NCBI GenBank assembly: GCA_016715945.1
Contig: JADJXJ010000001.1
Span: 930,001 to 994,000 of the forward strand
DNA from: Bacteroidota bacterium
Lineage (GTDB): Bacteria > Bacteroidota > Bacteroidia > Bacteroidales > F082
Length of the DNA stretch: 64,000 nt
Direction of reading: 5' to 3'
Shown here: in pieces, positions 52,247 to 60,542 of the stretch
Position numbering within the stretch: position 1 is the first letter of the stretch
Layout: every line of letters starts with the position of its first letter
The notes under the pieces: generated by a model
What the model saw: the letters and a program-made list of their open reading frames with translations, nothing else
What the model was told of the DNA's origin: nothing
Databases searched by the model: none
Position numbers and translations under genes: made by a program

Positions 52247-53326
52247 TTGTCAGCCCATAAAAAACGCATTCTTGTATGTCCGCTCGACTGGGGCATCGGG
52301 CATGCCTCACGCTGCGTGCCCATCGTCCGAAGGCTTATCGCTTCGGGCCATGAGCCGGTGATTGCTGCAAGCGGAAATGGCAAGGCCTTGCTGCAAAGCC
52401 ACTTCCCGGAAGTGGAAGTTATTGATTTTCCTTCTGTACAAATCAAATACAGCCGTGGCAAACATCTGGGATGGAAACTCCTGTGGCAGATGCCGGGATT
52501 TATTTTCGGAATAATTCGTGAACATCAAAAACTTCAGCAAATTATTCACGACAGAGGCATTGATGCCCTCATTTCCGACAACCGCTTTGGCTGCTGGTCG
52601 AAAAAAATTCCCTGTGTCTATATTACCCATCAGGTGAACCTGATCGCACCGCTTTTTCCCCGGCTGCTCTCTCCCATTCTCAGCCGGATGCACCATTGGA
52701 TAATCAGAAGATATACAGCATGTTGGATTCCTGACTTAAAGGGAGAACCAAACCTGGCGGGAAAGCTTTCGCACCCCCCGCCCGAAAAACCGGAAAGCAG
52801 CTATGTTGGTTTGCTGAGCCGGTTCAATCATGCAGTGAAACAGGATACCTCTCACAGACCTTATGTGCTGGCCATCCTTTCCGGCCCGGAACCTCAGCGC
52901 AGCCTGCTGGAAGAAAAACTCATCTTAGAACTTACAGAATACGAACTTGTTATCGTCCGTGGACTACCCGGACAGCATACCCCTCCCCCACCCAATGCCA
53001 GAACTACCTGGTATAACCACGTGGACGACCAAACCTTTGTTTCGCTTGTGGCCGGGGCTGCCCACATTATCTGTCGCTCAGGCTATTCCACTATAATGGA
53101 TCTTGGGGCCCTTGGGCGAACTGCCCACCTGATACCTACCCCGGGACAAACAGAGCAGAAATATCTTGCCCTGCACCTGGGCAAGATGGGGCTATTCAGC
53201 TGGCAAAGCCAAAACGGACGCATCCTATTGCCAGCGCAATCCGGCTCTCTGTCGCCTGCTTTGCTGGCACATCTGAAAACAGACCACCTGACCCTGGCGG
53301 TGGATGCGTGGCTCCATCAGCTTTAA
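52247..53326 (+). CDS. Glycosyltransferase of MurG/GT28-like fold
   Basis: About 359 residues. The first Rossmann domain starts KKRILVCPLDWGIGHASRC, with GHEPVIAASGNGKALLQ. The second domain has YVLAILSGPEPQRSLLEEKL and LVAGAAHIICRSGYSTIMDLGALGRTAHLIPTPGQTEQKYL, the nucleotide-sugar site of GT-B enzymes. Substrate unknown. The start is uncertain: TTG 52247 begins MSAHKKRIL; a GTG at 52202 is in frame but lies on the dprA promoter. Confidence 0.82.
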   Translation: MSAHKKRILVCPLDWGIGHASRCVPIVRRLIASGHEPVIAASGNGKALLQSHFPEVEVIDFPSVQIKYSRGKHLGWKLLWQMPGFIFGIIREHQKLQQIIHDRGIDALISDNRFGCWSKKIPCVYITHQVNLIAPLFPRLLSPILSRMHHWIIRRYTACWIPDLKGEPNLAGKLSHPPPEKPESSYVGLLSRFNHAVKQDTSHRPYVLAILSGPEPQRSLLEEKLILELTEYELVIVRGLPGQHTPPPPNARTTWYNHVDDQTFVSLVAGAAHIICRSGYSTIMDLGALGRTAHLIPTPGQTEQKYLALHLGKMGLFSWQSQNGRILLPAQSGSLSPALLAHLKTDHLTLAVDAWLHQL

Positions 53327-53330
53327 TCCG

Positions 53331-53338
53331 TATTTTTG
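53331..53338 (+). promoter_or_regulatory. -7 promoter element for the hemerythrin gene
   Basis: TATTTTTG, exact TAnnTTTG match, 19 bases before the ATG. Confidence 0.55.
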
Positions 53339-53357
53339 TACGTAAATTCTAAAGCAA

Positions 53358-54092
53358 ATGCATATCAGCAAAGACATGAAGATGGTGGATGTGGTGCATC
53401 TGAATCACCATCTCATCCACATCATCCATCGCTTTGGCATACAGCTGGGTTTTGGCGAAAAAACAACCGCTGAACTCTGTGCCGAGTATGGCATCGACCT
53501 GCCTTTCTTCCTCGAAGTGCTCAATACCTATCACGACCCTTCTTACTTTCCGGTGCACAACTTGCAGCAATTCGCTGCAAGCCAGCTTATTACCTATCTG
53601 AAACGCACCCACCACGATTACCTCGAATACCGGATACCCGAAATCGAGGCGCTGCTCAATAATCTCATGGAACGACCTGACCTGGACGGAAAAAGCCGCA
53701 GTCTGCTGAGCGATTTTTTCCAGCAATACAAATCCGAGCTTACGCGGCACATTCAGAACGAAGAGCAGATTGTTTACCCATATATCCTTGCCCTTGAGCG
53801 TTTTACGCTGAGCGGCAACGATGATGACCTGGCTTACCTCAGGTCGCTGCAATACTCAATACAGAAATACGAGGAAGAGCACGACGATGTAGAGGCCAAG
53901 CTATTCGACCTTAAGAACATCATTATCAAATACATACCAAAGCCAAAAGACAGCAGGCTGCTCAACAGAATCCTGCACGAGCTTTTCGAACTCGAGGCGG
54001 ATCTGAACAATCATGCGCACATGGAAGACCTGATTCTTGTGCCCATAGTGGAGCAAATGGAACGCAGGCTGTCGTCAACCCAAAAGGCCTAA
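53358..54092 (+). CDS. Hemerythrin-domain protein related to RIC/ScdA di-iron repair proteins
   Basis: 244 residues. The first 60 residues (LIHIIHRFGIQLGFGEKTTA, ELCAEYGIDLPFFLEVLN) resemble the ScdA/DUF542 N-terminal domain but lack its cysteine pair. The hemerythrin domain has HHDYLEYRIPEIEALL, LTRHIQNEEQIVYPYI, EHDDVEAKLFDLKNI and NNHAHMEDLILVPIV, giving the His/Glu ligands of a di-iron centre. RIC-type proteins repair Fe-S clusters after nitrosative or oxidative stress. A LuxR regulator begins 6 bases later. Confidence 0.85.
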   Translation: MHISKDMKMVDVVHLNHHLIHIIHRFGIQLGFGEKTTAELCAEYGIDLPFFLEVLNTYHDPSYFPVHNLQQFAASQLITYLKRTHHDYLEYRIPEIEALLNNLMERPDLDGKSRSLLSDFFQQYKSELTRHIQNEEQIVYPYILALERFTLSGNDDDLAYLRSLQYSIQKYEEEHDDVEAKLFDLKNIIIKYIPKPKDSRLLNRILHELFELEADLNNHAHMEDLILVPIVEQMERRLSSTQKA

Positions 54093-54098
54093 GCAAGC

Positions 54099-54713
54099 AT
54101 GGAGCAACCCCTGGTGATATTGCTCATCGAGCCTTCCTTTCTTGTGCGTGAAGGGTTTAAGATCCTCTTCAGCCAGATGGGACTCTCGTTTCGTATGGAA
54201 GAAACAGATCTCCCGGTGGCCAATCTGGGTAAGCTGGTACAACGGTCGCAGGCCAGGTTGGTCATAGTAAACCCAGAACTGTTGCTCCAGCCATATATCA
54301 ACCGTACCGACACCAGGCTTTCGGGAATCAGTTTTGTGGGACTGCTCAATCCCCATCAACCCCAGCCGGCTACAGGACAGTTTGATGCCGTTGTACCCTG
54401 CAATGCAGCACGCGCCGAATTGTTGAAAACATTCGAGGAATTATTTCGCAGGCAGGGCATACTCGACGAAGTTCAGTCGGACCAGCAGCTCAGCGAGCGC
54501 GAAACCGAAATTCTGCGCCTGGTGGCATTGGGCCTGACCAATAACGAAATCAGCGAGAAGCTTTTCATCAGCGTGCACACTGTGATGACGCACCGAAAAA
54601 ACATCACCCGGAAGCTGGGCATTAAAACCGTCTCAGGTCTGACGGTTTACGCCATCCTCAACAAGCTGATCATGGCCGAGGAACTCAAAGGTGCTCAAAA
54701 CCTGCAGGATTGA
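54099..54713 (+). CDS. LuxR/NarL-type regulator with degenerate receiver domain
   Basis: 204 residues. The N-terminal part is receiver-like (VILLIEPSFLVREGFKILFS), but the phosphoacceptor position in LVIVNPELLL is Asn58 rather than Asp, and the early acidic pair is incomplete. The C-terminus is a clear LuxR helix-turn-helix (LSERETEILRLVALGLTNNE, ISEKLFISVHTVMTHRKNIT). It probably senses something other than phosphorylation. Co-transcribed with the hemerythrin-domain gene (6-base gap), which suggests a common stress response. Confidence 0.85.
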   Translation: MEQPLVILLIEPSFLVREGFKILFSQMGLSFRMEETDLPVANLGKLVQRSQARLVIVNPELLLQPYINRTDTRLSGISFVGLLNPHQPQPATGQFDAVVPCNAARAELLKTFEELFRRQGILDEVQSDQQLSERETEILRLVALGLTNNEISEKLFISVHTVMTHRKNITRKLGIKTVSGLTVYAILNKLIMAEELKGAQNLQD

Positions 54714-54776
54714 CGAACCTTTTGCAGCAGAGGAGATTGTTTACACCGGTAAAAGTGATAATTTGCAGGAATAGTG

Positions 54777-54784
54777 TATCTTTG
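54777..54784 (+). promoter_or_regulatory. -7 promoter element for the flavodoxin gene
   Basis: TATCTTTG, exact TAnnTTTG match followed by CAACC, 34 bases before the ATG. Confidence 0.6.
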
Positions 54785-54818
54785 CAACCGTTTTTAGAAT
54801 GATTTTAAATAACACCAA

Positions 54819-55319
54819 ATGGAAAAAATAGGCATCTTCTACGGTAGCACAGGCGGAAGCACCAGATCGGTTGCAGAGCGCATAGCCAAAGCATTTGGCA
54901 AAAGGGCTGAGCTGCACAACATTGGCGAAACCACGCCTGAGATGATCGACGGTTACAAATACCTCATTTTTGGCACCTCGGCCTGGGGAATCGGCGATAT
55001 GCAGGACGACTGGGAATATTTTATCTACGAGCTCGATCAGATTAACTTCGACGGTAAGAAAGTGGCATTGTTCGGATTGGGCGATCAGGCAGAATATTCC
55101 GACAGTTTTGTGGACGGCCTCGGCACCCTTTACTGCCGCCTGCCAAACAAGGATGTCGTAGTCGGGCAATGGCCTCTTGAAGGATACAAGTTTGCTTTTT
55201 CGCTGGCTGAAAAAGACGGCAGCTTTGTAGGCCTCGTGATTGACGAGCACAACCAGGCCGACCAGACGGATGCCCGCATCAAAAAATGGGTCAAAATTTT
55301 GGAAAAGGAATTTGAATAA
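54819..55319 (+). CDS. fldA: Flavodoxin
   Basis: 166 residues. The FMN phosphate loop is GIFYGSTGGSTRSVAERIA; the isoalloxazine loops are FGTSAWGIGDMQDDWEYF and LFGLGDQAEYSDSFVDGLG. Long-chain flavodoxin, an electron carrier that replaces ferredoxin when iron is low. Its last 12 codons are duplicated at 57426-57464 beyond an insertion sequence. It has its own promoter and terminator. Confidence 0.95.
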   Translation: MEKIGIFYGSTGGSTRSVAERIAKAFGKRAELHNIGETTPEMIDGYKYLIFGTSAWGIGDMQDDWEYFIYELDQINFDGKKVALFGLGDQAEYSDSFVDGLGTLYCRLPNKDVVVGQWPLEGYKFAFSLAEKDGSFVGLVIDEHNQADQTDARIKKWVKILEKEFE

Positions 55320-55336
55320 GCCTCAAAGATCAATTA

Positions 55337-55367
55337 AAAGGCTGCTCCGGACGGAGCAGCTTTTTTT
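55337..55367 (+). terminator. Flavodoxin terminator
   Basis: GGCTGCTCCG-GA-CGGAGCAGC stem followed by seven T, with an A run before it. Confidence 0.92.
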
Positions 55368-55450
55368 ATTTTAGCTAAATGCGATTGCAGCGTTTATTAA
55401 CACTCCCTGCAGCTCATTCTGGTGAAATTCATTTTATTAGGCCCTAAGCT

Positions 55451-55772
55451 TCAGGTTTTCTGTTTTTTCTTTTTGGCGGCCGGAAAGAGCACGTTGTTAA
55501 GGATGAGCCTGTATCCGGGCGAATTGGGGAACATGTCCAGATCGGTGGGCGGGTCGCCTACCAGGTGTTGATAATCTTCCGGGTCATGACCTCCGTAAAA
55601 TGTCCAGAAACCATTGCCAAATGTGCCATGAATGTACCTGTCCTCGCCAAAACCTTTGTTGTCGGCCAGCACAATGACTTCCGACTTCACAAAATCTTTG
55701 TTGAATGCCGTGGTTTGACCCATAAAACCTTTGATGACCCGCTCGTGGCTTTGGGTGAGCATGGTAGGCACA
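55451..55772 (-). pseudogene. C-terminal fragment of the asparagine synthetase B-like gene
   Basis: About 107 codons (VPTMLTQSHERVIKGFMGQT onward, ending AAKKKKQKT) identical to the end of the intact gene at 57597-58865. Upstream the sequence breaks off exactly at the left end of the insertion sequence, whose terminal bases provide an in-frame ATG at 55786. It lacks the signal peptide and most of the domain, so it is dead as a gene. Confidence 0.92.
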
Positions 55773-57425
55773 CCTGACTTCCGCAAATTAACACCCTATA
55801 TCAAAGATTTGGGCCAGTTTCATTTGCTCTTCGGTCAGCAGTAGGATTTTCTTGATTTTTTCTTTTTGTTTTGGGGTGGTAATTTCGATTTCGTAAATGC
55901 TTTGTGCGATTTCAATTACTTTTTCTGCTGAGAGATCTGAACATTTCTCTTTTAACTGTCTTTCAAGCTCTTTGAAAACTTTATATGCCACAAAATTCAG
56001 GCAGATGTGTGCTTCAATCCTTCTTTGCTTATAGTGGAAGATTGGTCTGATTTTCAGATCTGTTTTAGCAATTCTGAAAGCACGCTCAATTAGCCACAGT
56101 TGGTTGTAGTTTTCAAGTATTTCCTCTTTGGGCAGGGTAGAATTGGTCAAGTATCCCTTTAAGCCATCCCATCTTTGGTCTTGCTGTATCTTTTGCTGAT
56201 CAATGCGAACTTGAACTTGCCCATCTATTTCCAGGAATTTGTTGTAGCCTCGATTGTTGATAGCTGCTTTTGTAAGCCTGCCTGTCTTGATTGCTTTTTC
56301 TAATCGTTTAAGCCCCTTTTTCCCGGTTGTATTTATCTTTTCTGCTCTTTGATGGGAGTAGTTGACTAAAAGCCTGAACCCTTCTTTCTCAATGACTATT
56401 GTGTCACCATCATTAAAAGTATGGCTGCAGATCTTTTCTTTTATCCACTGAGCTTCATTTTTGATCCTTGCTCCTAAAATAAAATCATGTCCGTTGACTG
56501 TAAGCTCTTCAATGTTAGATTGCGACAGCAAACCTGAATCAGCTACAACAGTCAGTTTTTCGATGTTATACTTTTGCTTGAACCCATTGATAACGGGTAA
56601 CATGGTATGCCCTTCGAATTTTTTCCATCAAAAACATCGTAAGCCAAAGGATAGCCTCCTTGACGACAAGCAGCCCTAAAACAATTTGTGGATTTTGATG
56701 CCTTCCTTCTTTCGAAAATCCCGTGCGCCGAAAATCATCTTCACCGTCGGTCTCAAAATAAATCGTCGTTACATCATAAAACACCACTTGAACCCTTTGG
56801 GCAAGTATACGCATCGTGTGCTTATAGCTGATTTGCTGAACAAGCTCCTTCTGAGTGTTATAAAGCTTGTCCATGTATCGATAAATATTGTCCTCCGAAA
56901 TGGATTTCTGGGCATACCGGTAAAGGTATTCTGTTGTCTTTAATTTACTCCTGGGATAAACCAACCTGTACAAAACCAAGTATTTAAACAACGGATCAAT
57001 GACCTGATTAAAACCAATCTCATCAAATATCTTTCCCAGAATCAGATCGATACCAACAAGCTTGTGGGATGTGATAGCGTCGAGCAGACCCGCATAAACG
57101 GCTCTCTCCTGGTCAAAGTCAAACTCCGCTAACGACTGATACTCTTTAATCCATTGTTGAGCCCGTCTTACCAGAGCCTCTAAAGCATCCTCATCAGTGG
57201 CAGCCCCAAAACTCTTCCTAACTTTATACTTGCGGTCGAGCTTCTCAACTACTTGTACATAGATCCTGCCGCTTTTATGCTTTAGCTTCCTGACAAACAC
57301 CCGCAAATATCATAACAAAAACCAAATTAACACCCAAAATTCCAAACACCCAATTTTTAAAACACAGACATACAACAACTTACAATGCAAAATTCAAAAA
57401 TTCAAAAAAGTCTGCGGAAGTCAGG
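55773..57425 (-). mobile_element. IS1634-like insertion sequence (IS4 superfamily)
   Basis: 1653 bases bounded by inverted repeats: left CCTGACTTCCGCAAA at 55773, right TCTGCGGAAGTCAGG ending at 57425 (13 of 15 matching). It holds one transposase gene on the minus strand, broken by frameshifts. The bases just outside the two ends do not match each other (GGCACA left, AAAAAATG right), so there is no ordinary target duplication; instead each end abuts one copy of a ~492-base duplication. Confidence 0.88.
55788..57306 (-). pseudogene. Frameshifted IS1634-like DDE transposase
   Basis: Two overlapping frames, 57306-56566 and 56603-55788, join into about 506 residues. First Asp in VVFYDVTTIYFET, second in VVADSGLLSQSNI, Glu region in WLIERAFRIAKTDLKIRPI. 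Between them the expected GYPLAYDVFDGK segment is in a third frame, which shows two separate single-base losses, near 56652 (GAGGC for GAGGGC) and near 56615-56620 (a short A run). As read, no full transposase can be made unless these are sequencing errors. Confidence 0.85.
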
Positions 57426-57464
57426 AAAAAATGGGTCAAGATTTTGGAAAAGGAATTTGAATAA
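57426..57464 (+). pseudogene. Flavodoxin 3' end fragment
   Basis: Last twelve codons and stop of the flavodoxin gene (KKWVKILEKEFE), cut off by the IS right end. No start or FMN-binding part remains. Confidence 0.9.
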
Positions 57465-57478
57465 ACCCCAAAAAGCAC

Positions 57479-57512
57479 AAAAAAGGCTGCCCCCAACCGG
57501 AGCAGCCTTTTT
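57479..57512 (+). terminator. Second copy of the flavodoxin terminator
   Basis: AAAAGGCTGC...GCAGCCTTTTTT; same position as the first copy but the loop sequence has changed (CCCCAACCGGA). It can serve the convergent minus-strand gene too. Confidence 0.85.
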
Positions 57513-57596
57513 TATTGTTGCGAAATACGATTGAAGGGTTTAATTACCCTGCCTGCAGCTTATTCCTGTTATTTCTATTTCGCAGTGCCTTGCGAC

Positions 57597-58865
57597 TCAG
57601 GTTTTCTGTTTTTTCTTTTTGGCGGCCGGAAAGAGCACGTTGTTAAGGATGAGCCTGTATCCGGGCGAATTGGGGAACATGTCCAGATCGGTGGGCGGGT
57701 CGCCTACCAGGTGTTGATAATCTTCCGGGTCATGACCTCCGTAAAATGTCCAGAAACCATTGCCAAATGTGCCATGAATGTACCTGTCCTCGCCAAAACC
57801 TTTGTTGTCGGCCAGCACAATGACTTCCGACTTCACAAAATCTTTGTTGAATGCCGTGGTTTGACCCATAAAACCTTTGATGACCCGCTCGTGGCTTTGG
57901 GTGAGCATGGTAGGCACAGGATCCCATTTTGCTGAAAAGTCGAACAGCACAAACACATCATTGCTCTGGTTGATGCTCCGCGAGCGGTAGTTGGTCACAT
58001 CAATATTGCTGATTTCGTATTCCATGGGATTTGTGACCAGGGTAAAATCGGTAAACGCAAAGCAATTGTGGTATTGTATCATTTCGGGATGCCCCGGACC
58101 GATAGGGTCGCCATCGAACATCACATCGCAAATATCCAGTCCCTCAGCCGAGATGGCCACATCGAAGCTGTCGGTGGCCGAGCACATGGCAAACATGTAT
58201 CCGCCTCCGGCCACAAATTCGCGTATCTTGTTGACTACGGCCAGCTTGAGTTGCGAAACCTTTTGAAACCCATGCCTGGCTGCTGTGGCTTCCTGCATAC
58301 GCACGTCTTCCTGATACCAGGGGAAATTTCGGTAGCGTGCCCAAAACTTGCCATATTGCCCGGTAAAATCTTCATGATGCAGGTGAAGCCAGTCGTAAGT
58401 GGGCAACACCCCCGTGAGCACCTCATCGTCGTAAATCACATCGTAAGGTATCTCGGCGTAGGTGAGCACAAGGGTAACAGCATCGTCCCAGGGCAGTTTG
58501 TTTTTAGGTGAATAAACTGCAATGCGTGGAGCTTTCTGCAGTTTCATTTCATCCATATTGTTGCCCATGTCGGCTATCTCGGCCAGAATGGCATCGGCCT
58601 GGGCATTGGCAATCACCTGAAAGCTCACATTGCGCAGGCGGCATTCCTTTTCGATATCGGGATGGTGCGGAATGAGGTACGACCCTCCCCTGTAGTTTAG
58701 CAACCAGCTGATTTCCACATCCTGAGCGAGCACCCAGTAGGCCACCCCATAAGCTTTGAGGTGATTCGTCTGGCTGTGGTCCATTGGAACCAGGATGTAA
58801 GCCGCTTTCAGACCTGAAGAAAGAAAGGCAAAGACGATTATGAATATTAACGCAAACTTTTTCAT
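57597..58865 (-). CDS. Secreted protein of the 'asparagine synthetase B-like' Bacteroidota family
   Basis: About 422 residues. Signal peptide (KKFALIFIIVFAFLSSGLKA) followed by AYILVPMDHSQTNHLKAYGV, WLLNYRGGSYLIPHH, GGYMFAMCSATDSFDVA and FYGGHDPEDYQHLVGDP. The middle resembles a class I glutamine-amidotransferase-like fold (GGGYMFAMCSATDS near the nucleophile elbow). I recall relatives labelled asparagine synthetase B, but the synthetase domain is absent and the protein is exported, so that name is doubtful. Function unknown. The tail is lysine-rich. The start is the signal-peptide ATG at 58865, five bases after a -7 element. Confidence 0.8.
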   Translation of the reverse strand: MKKFALIFIIVFAFLSSGLKAAYILVPMDHSQTNHLKAYGVAYWVLAQDVEISWLLNYRGGSYLIPHHPDIEKECRLRNVSFQVIANAQADAILAEIADMGNNMDEMKLQKAPRIAVYSPKNKLPWDDAVTLVLTYAEIPYDVIYDDEVLTGVLPTYDWLHLHHEDFTGQYGKFWARYRNFPWYQEDVRMQEATAARHGFQKVSQLKLAVVNKIREFVAGGGYMFAMCSATDSFDVAISAEGLDICDVMFDGDPIGPGHPEMIQYHNCFAFTDFTLVTNPMEYEISNIDVTNYRSRSINQSNDVFVLFDFSAKWDPVPTMLTQSHERVIKGFMGQTTAFNKDFVKSEVIVLADNKGFGEDRYIHGTFGNGFWTFYGGHDPEDYQHLVGDPPTDLDMFPNSPGYRLILNNVLFPAAKKKKQKT

Positions 58866-58870
58866 GTTGC

Positions 58871-58878
58871 CAAAAATA
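58871..58878 (-). promoter_or_regulatory. -7 promoter element of the asparagine synthetase B-like gene, leaderless arrangement
   Basis: Minus-strand TATTTTTG ends five bases before the ATG, the same spacing as at wbqC. Confidence 0.5.
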
Positions 58879-58944
58879 ATAGTACAGCGCAGATTCCGCC
58901 CGTCGGTCAACCCTTAAAATTGTTAAAACTGCTGAGCTCCTTTT

Positions 58945-60519
58945 TCAGAACTCAGAAGTGAAGTGGAATTTGATATCGGGATATTTTTCCATGGCCGTTT
59001 GCAGTGCATAGGGCGAATCGGCCAGAAACACGTCCCTGCCTTCTTTGTCGAGTGCCAGGAATGAAGCTTTGCGCGCTTTGAAGTCATCGAGCATTGCTTT
59101 GTTGTTGCTTGTAATCCAGGCGGTTTTGTAAAGGGTGATAGGTTCGTAACGGCAGCTGGCGCCATATTCGTGGAGCAGGCGGTATTGAATAACCTCGAAC
59201 TGCAGTGCACCAACCGTTCCGATTATTTTCCGGCCGGTAGCCCTGCCTGTAAACAGCTGAGCAACGCCTTCGTCGGTAAGCTGTTCCAGACCTTTGGCCA
59301 ACTGTTTCGATTTCATGGGGTCGGCATTTTCCACATAGCGGAACAGTTCGGGCGAGAAGCTTGGAATACCTTTGAAATGAAGCACTTCGCCTTCGGTGAG
59401 GGTATCGCCGATTTTGAAATTGCCCGCATCGTACAGACCCACAATGTCGCCGGGATACATCTCGTCGACCACCGATTTTTTCTGCGCCATGAATGCAGTG
59501 GGATTGGCAAACTTGAGTTTGCGGTCGAGGCGCACATGGTGATAGGGTTTGTTGCGTTCGAATTTCCCCGAAACCACACGCACAAAAGCTATCCTGTCGC
59601 GGTGGTTGGGGTCCATATTGGCGTGTATCTTAAAGACAAAACCAGTGAATGCCTGTTCCGTGGGATCTACAAGCCGTTCCTCGGCATCGCGGCCCACAGG
59701 CGTGGGTGCAATCCGGATAAAACAATCCAGCAACTCCCTGACTCCGAAATTATTCAATGCACTTCCGAAGAACACCGGACATATTTTACCGCTCAGGTAG
59801 TCGTCCACCTCAAAATCCGGATAAACCCCACTCACAAGTTCCAGGTCGTCGCGCAATTGCTGGGTGGAATCGCCAATATACTGAACCAGAAAAGGATTGC
59901 TCAGGTCATCGAAGGCAATGCCGGCTTCCACGCGTTGCTTGTTGGGTTCGAAGAGATAGAGGTTGCGGTCGAAAATATTGTACACGCCTTTGAAAGTAGG
60001 CCCCATGCCAATAGGCCAGCTCAGGGGTGTAACTTTCAGATGCAGCTTGCGCTCTATTTCGTCGAGCAGGTCGAAAGGGTCTTGTCCTGGCCGGTCGAGT
60101 TTATTGATGAATAGAATAATAGGAGTGTTGCGCATGCGGCAGACCTTGACCAGTTTTTCGGTCTGAGGTTCCACACCCTTGGCGGCATCAATCACCACCA
60201 CCACACTGTCCACGGCTGTAAGTGTGCGGAAGGTATCTTCAGCAAAATCCTGGTGTCCCGGAGTATCCAGAATATTGATTTTCACATCCTTATACTCAAA
60301 TCCCATCACCGAGGTGGCTACGGAGATTCCACGCTGACGCTCAATCTCCATCCAGTCGGATGTGGCTGTCTTGGTAATTTTGTTCGATTTCACCGCACCG
60401 GCCACCTGAATAGCCCCGCCAAAGAGCAGGAGTTTTTCGGTGAGTGTGGTCTTTCCCGCGTCGGGGTGGCTGATGATGGCAAAAGTTCGCCGGCGCCTGA
60501 TCTCCTCAATCAATCCCAT
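58945..60519 (-). CDS. prfC: Peptide chain release factor 3
   Basis: 524 residues, typical RF3. GTPase motifs: FAIISHPDAGKTTLTEKLL (G1), RGISVATSV (G2), ILDTPGHQDFAEDT (G3), IILFINKLDRPGQDPFDLLD (G4). The RF3-specific C-terminal domain follows, with VGALQFEVIQYRLLHEYGA. It recycles RF1 and RF2 from the ribosome after termination. A -7 element lies 15 bases upstream. Confidence 0.97.
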   Translation of the reverse strand: MGLIEEIRRRRTFAIISHPDAGKTTLTEKLLLFGGAIQVAGAVKSNKITKTATSDWMEIERQRGISVATSVMGFEYKDVKINILDTPGHQDFAEDTFRTLTAVDSVVVVIDAAKGVEPQTEKLVKVCRMRNTPIILFINKLDRPGQDPFDLLDEIERKLHLKVTPLSWPIGMGPTFKGVYNIFDRNLYLFEPNKQRVEAGIAFDDLSNPFLVQYIGDSTQQLRDDLELVSGVYPDFEVDDYLSGKICPVFFGSALNNFGVRELLDCFIRIAPTPVGRDAEERLVDPTEQAFTGFVFKIHANMDPNHRDRIAFVRVVSGKFERNKPYHHVRLDRKLKFANPTAFMAQKKSVVDEMYPGDIVGLYDAGNFKIGDTLTEGEVLHFKGIPSFSPELFRYVENADPMKSKQLAKGLEQLTDEGVAQLFTGRATGRKIIGTVGALQFEVIQYRLLHEYGASCRYEPITLYKTAWITSNNKAMLDDFKARKASFLALDKEGRDVFLADSPYALQTAMEKYPDIKFHFTSEF

Positions 60520-60534
60520 CCTGAAAAATTTTTA

Positions 60535-60542
60535 CAAAGGTA
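60535..60542 (-). promoter_or_regulatory. -7 promoter element for prfC
   Basis: Minus-strand TACCTTTG, exact TAnnTTTG match, 15 bases before the ATG. Confidence 0.55.

Larger units (their letters stand above)
55281..55772. repeat. Left copy of a ~492-base duplication flanking the insertion sequence
   Basis: Matches 57426-57918. It covers the end of the flavodoxin gene, its terminator and spacer, and the end of the convergent asparagine synthetase B-like gene. The coding part (55451-55772) is identical by eye to the right copy, while the 131-base spacer is only roughly 70 percent alike. Confidence 0.92.
57426..57918. repeat. Right copy of the ~492-base duplication
   Basis: Starts exactly after the insertion sequence with AAAAAATGGGTC and ends at TAGGCACA (57911-57918), where the left copy stops at the other IS end. 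The flavodoxin part (57426-57464, 12 codons plus stop) differs by one base from the true gene. Confidence 0.92.

Noticed and set aside
55773..57425. Ordinary target-site duplication of the insertion sequence
   Set aside because: The bases next to the two ends (GGCACA and AAAAAATG) do not match; the flanking identity is instead the long 492-base duplication.
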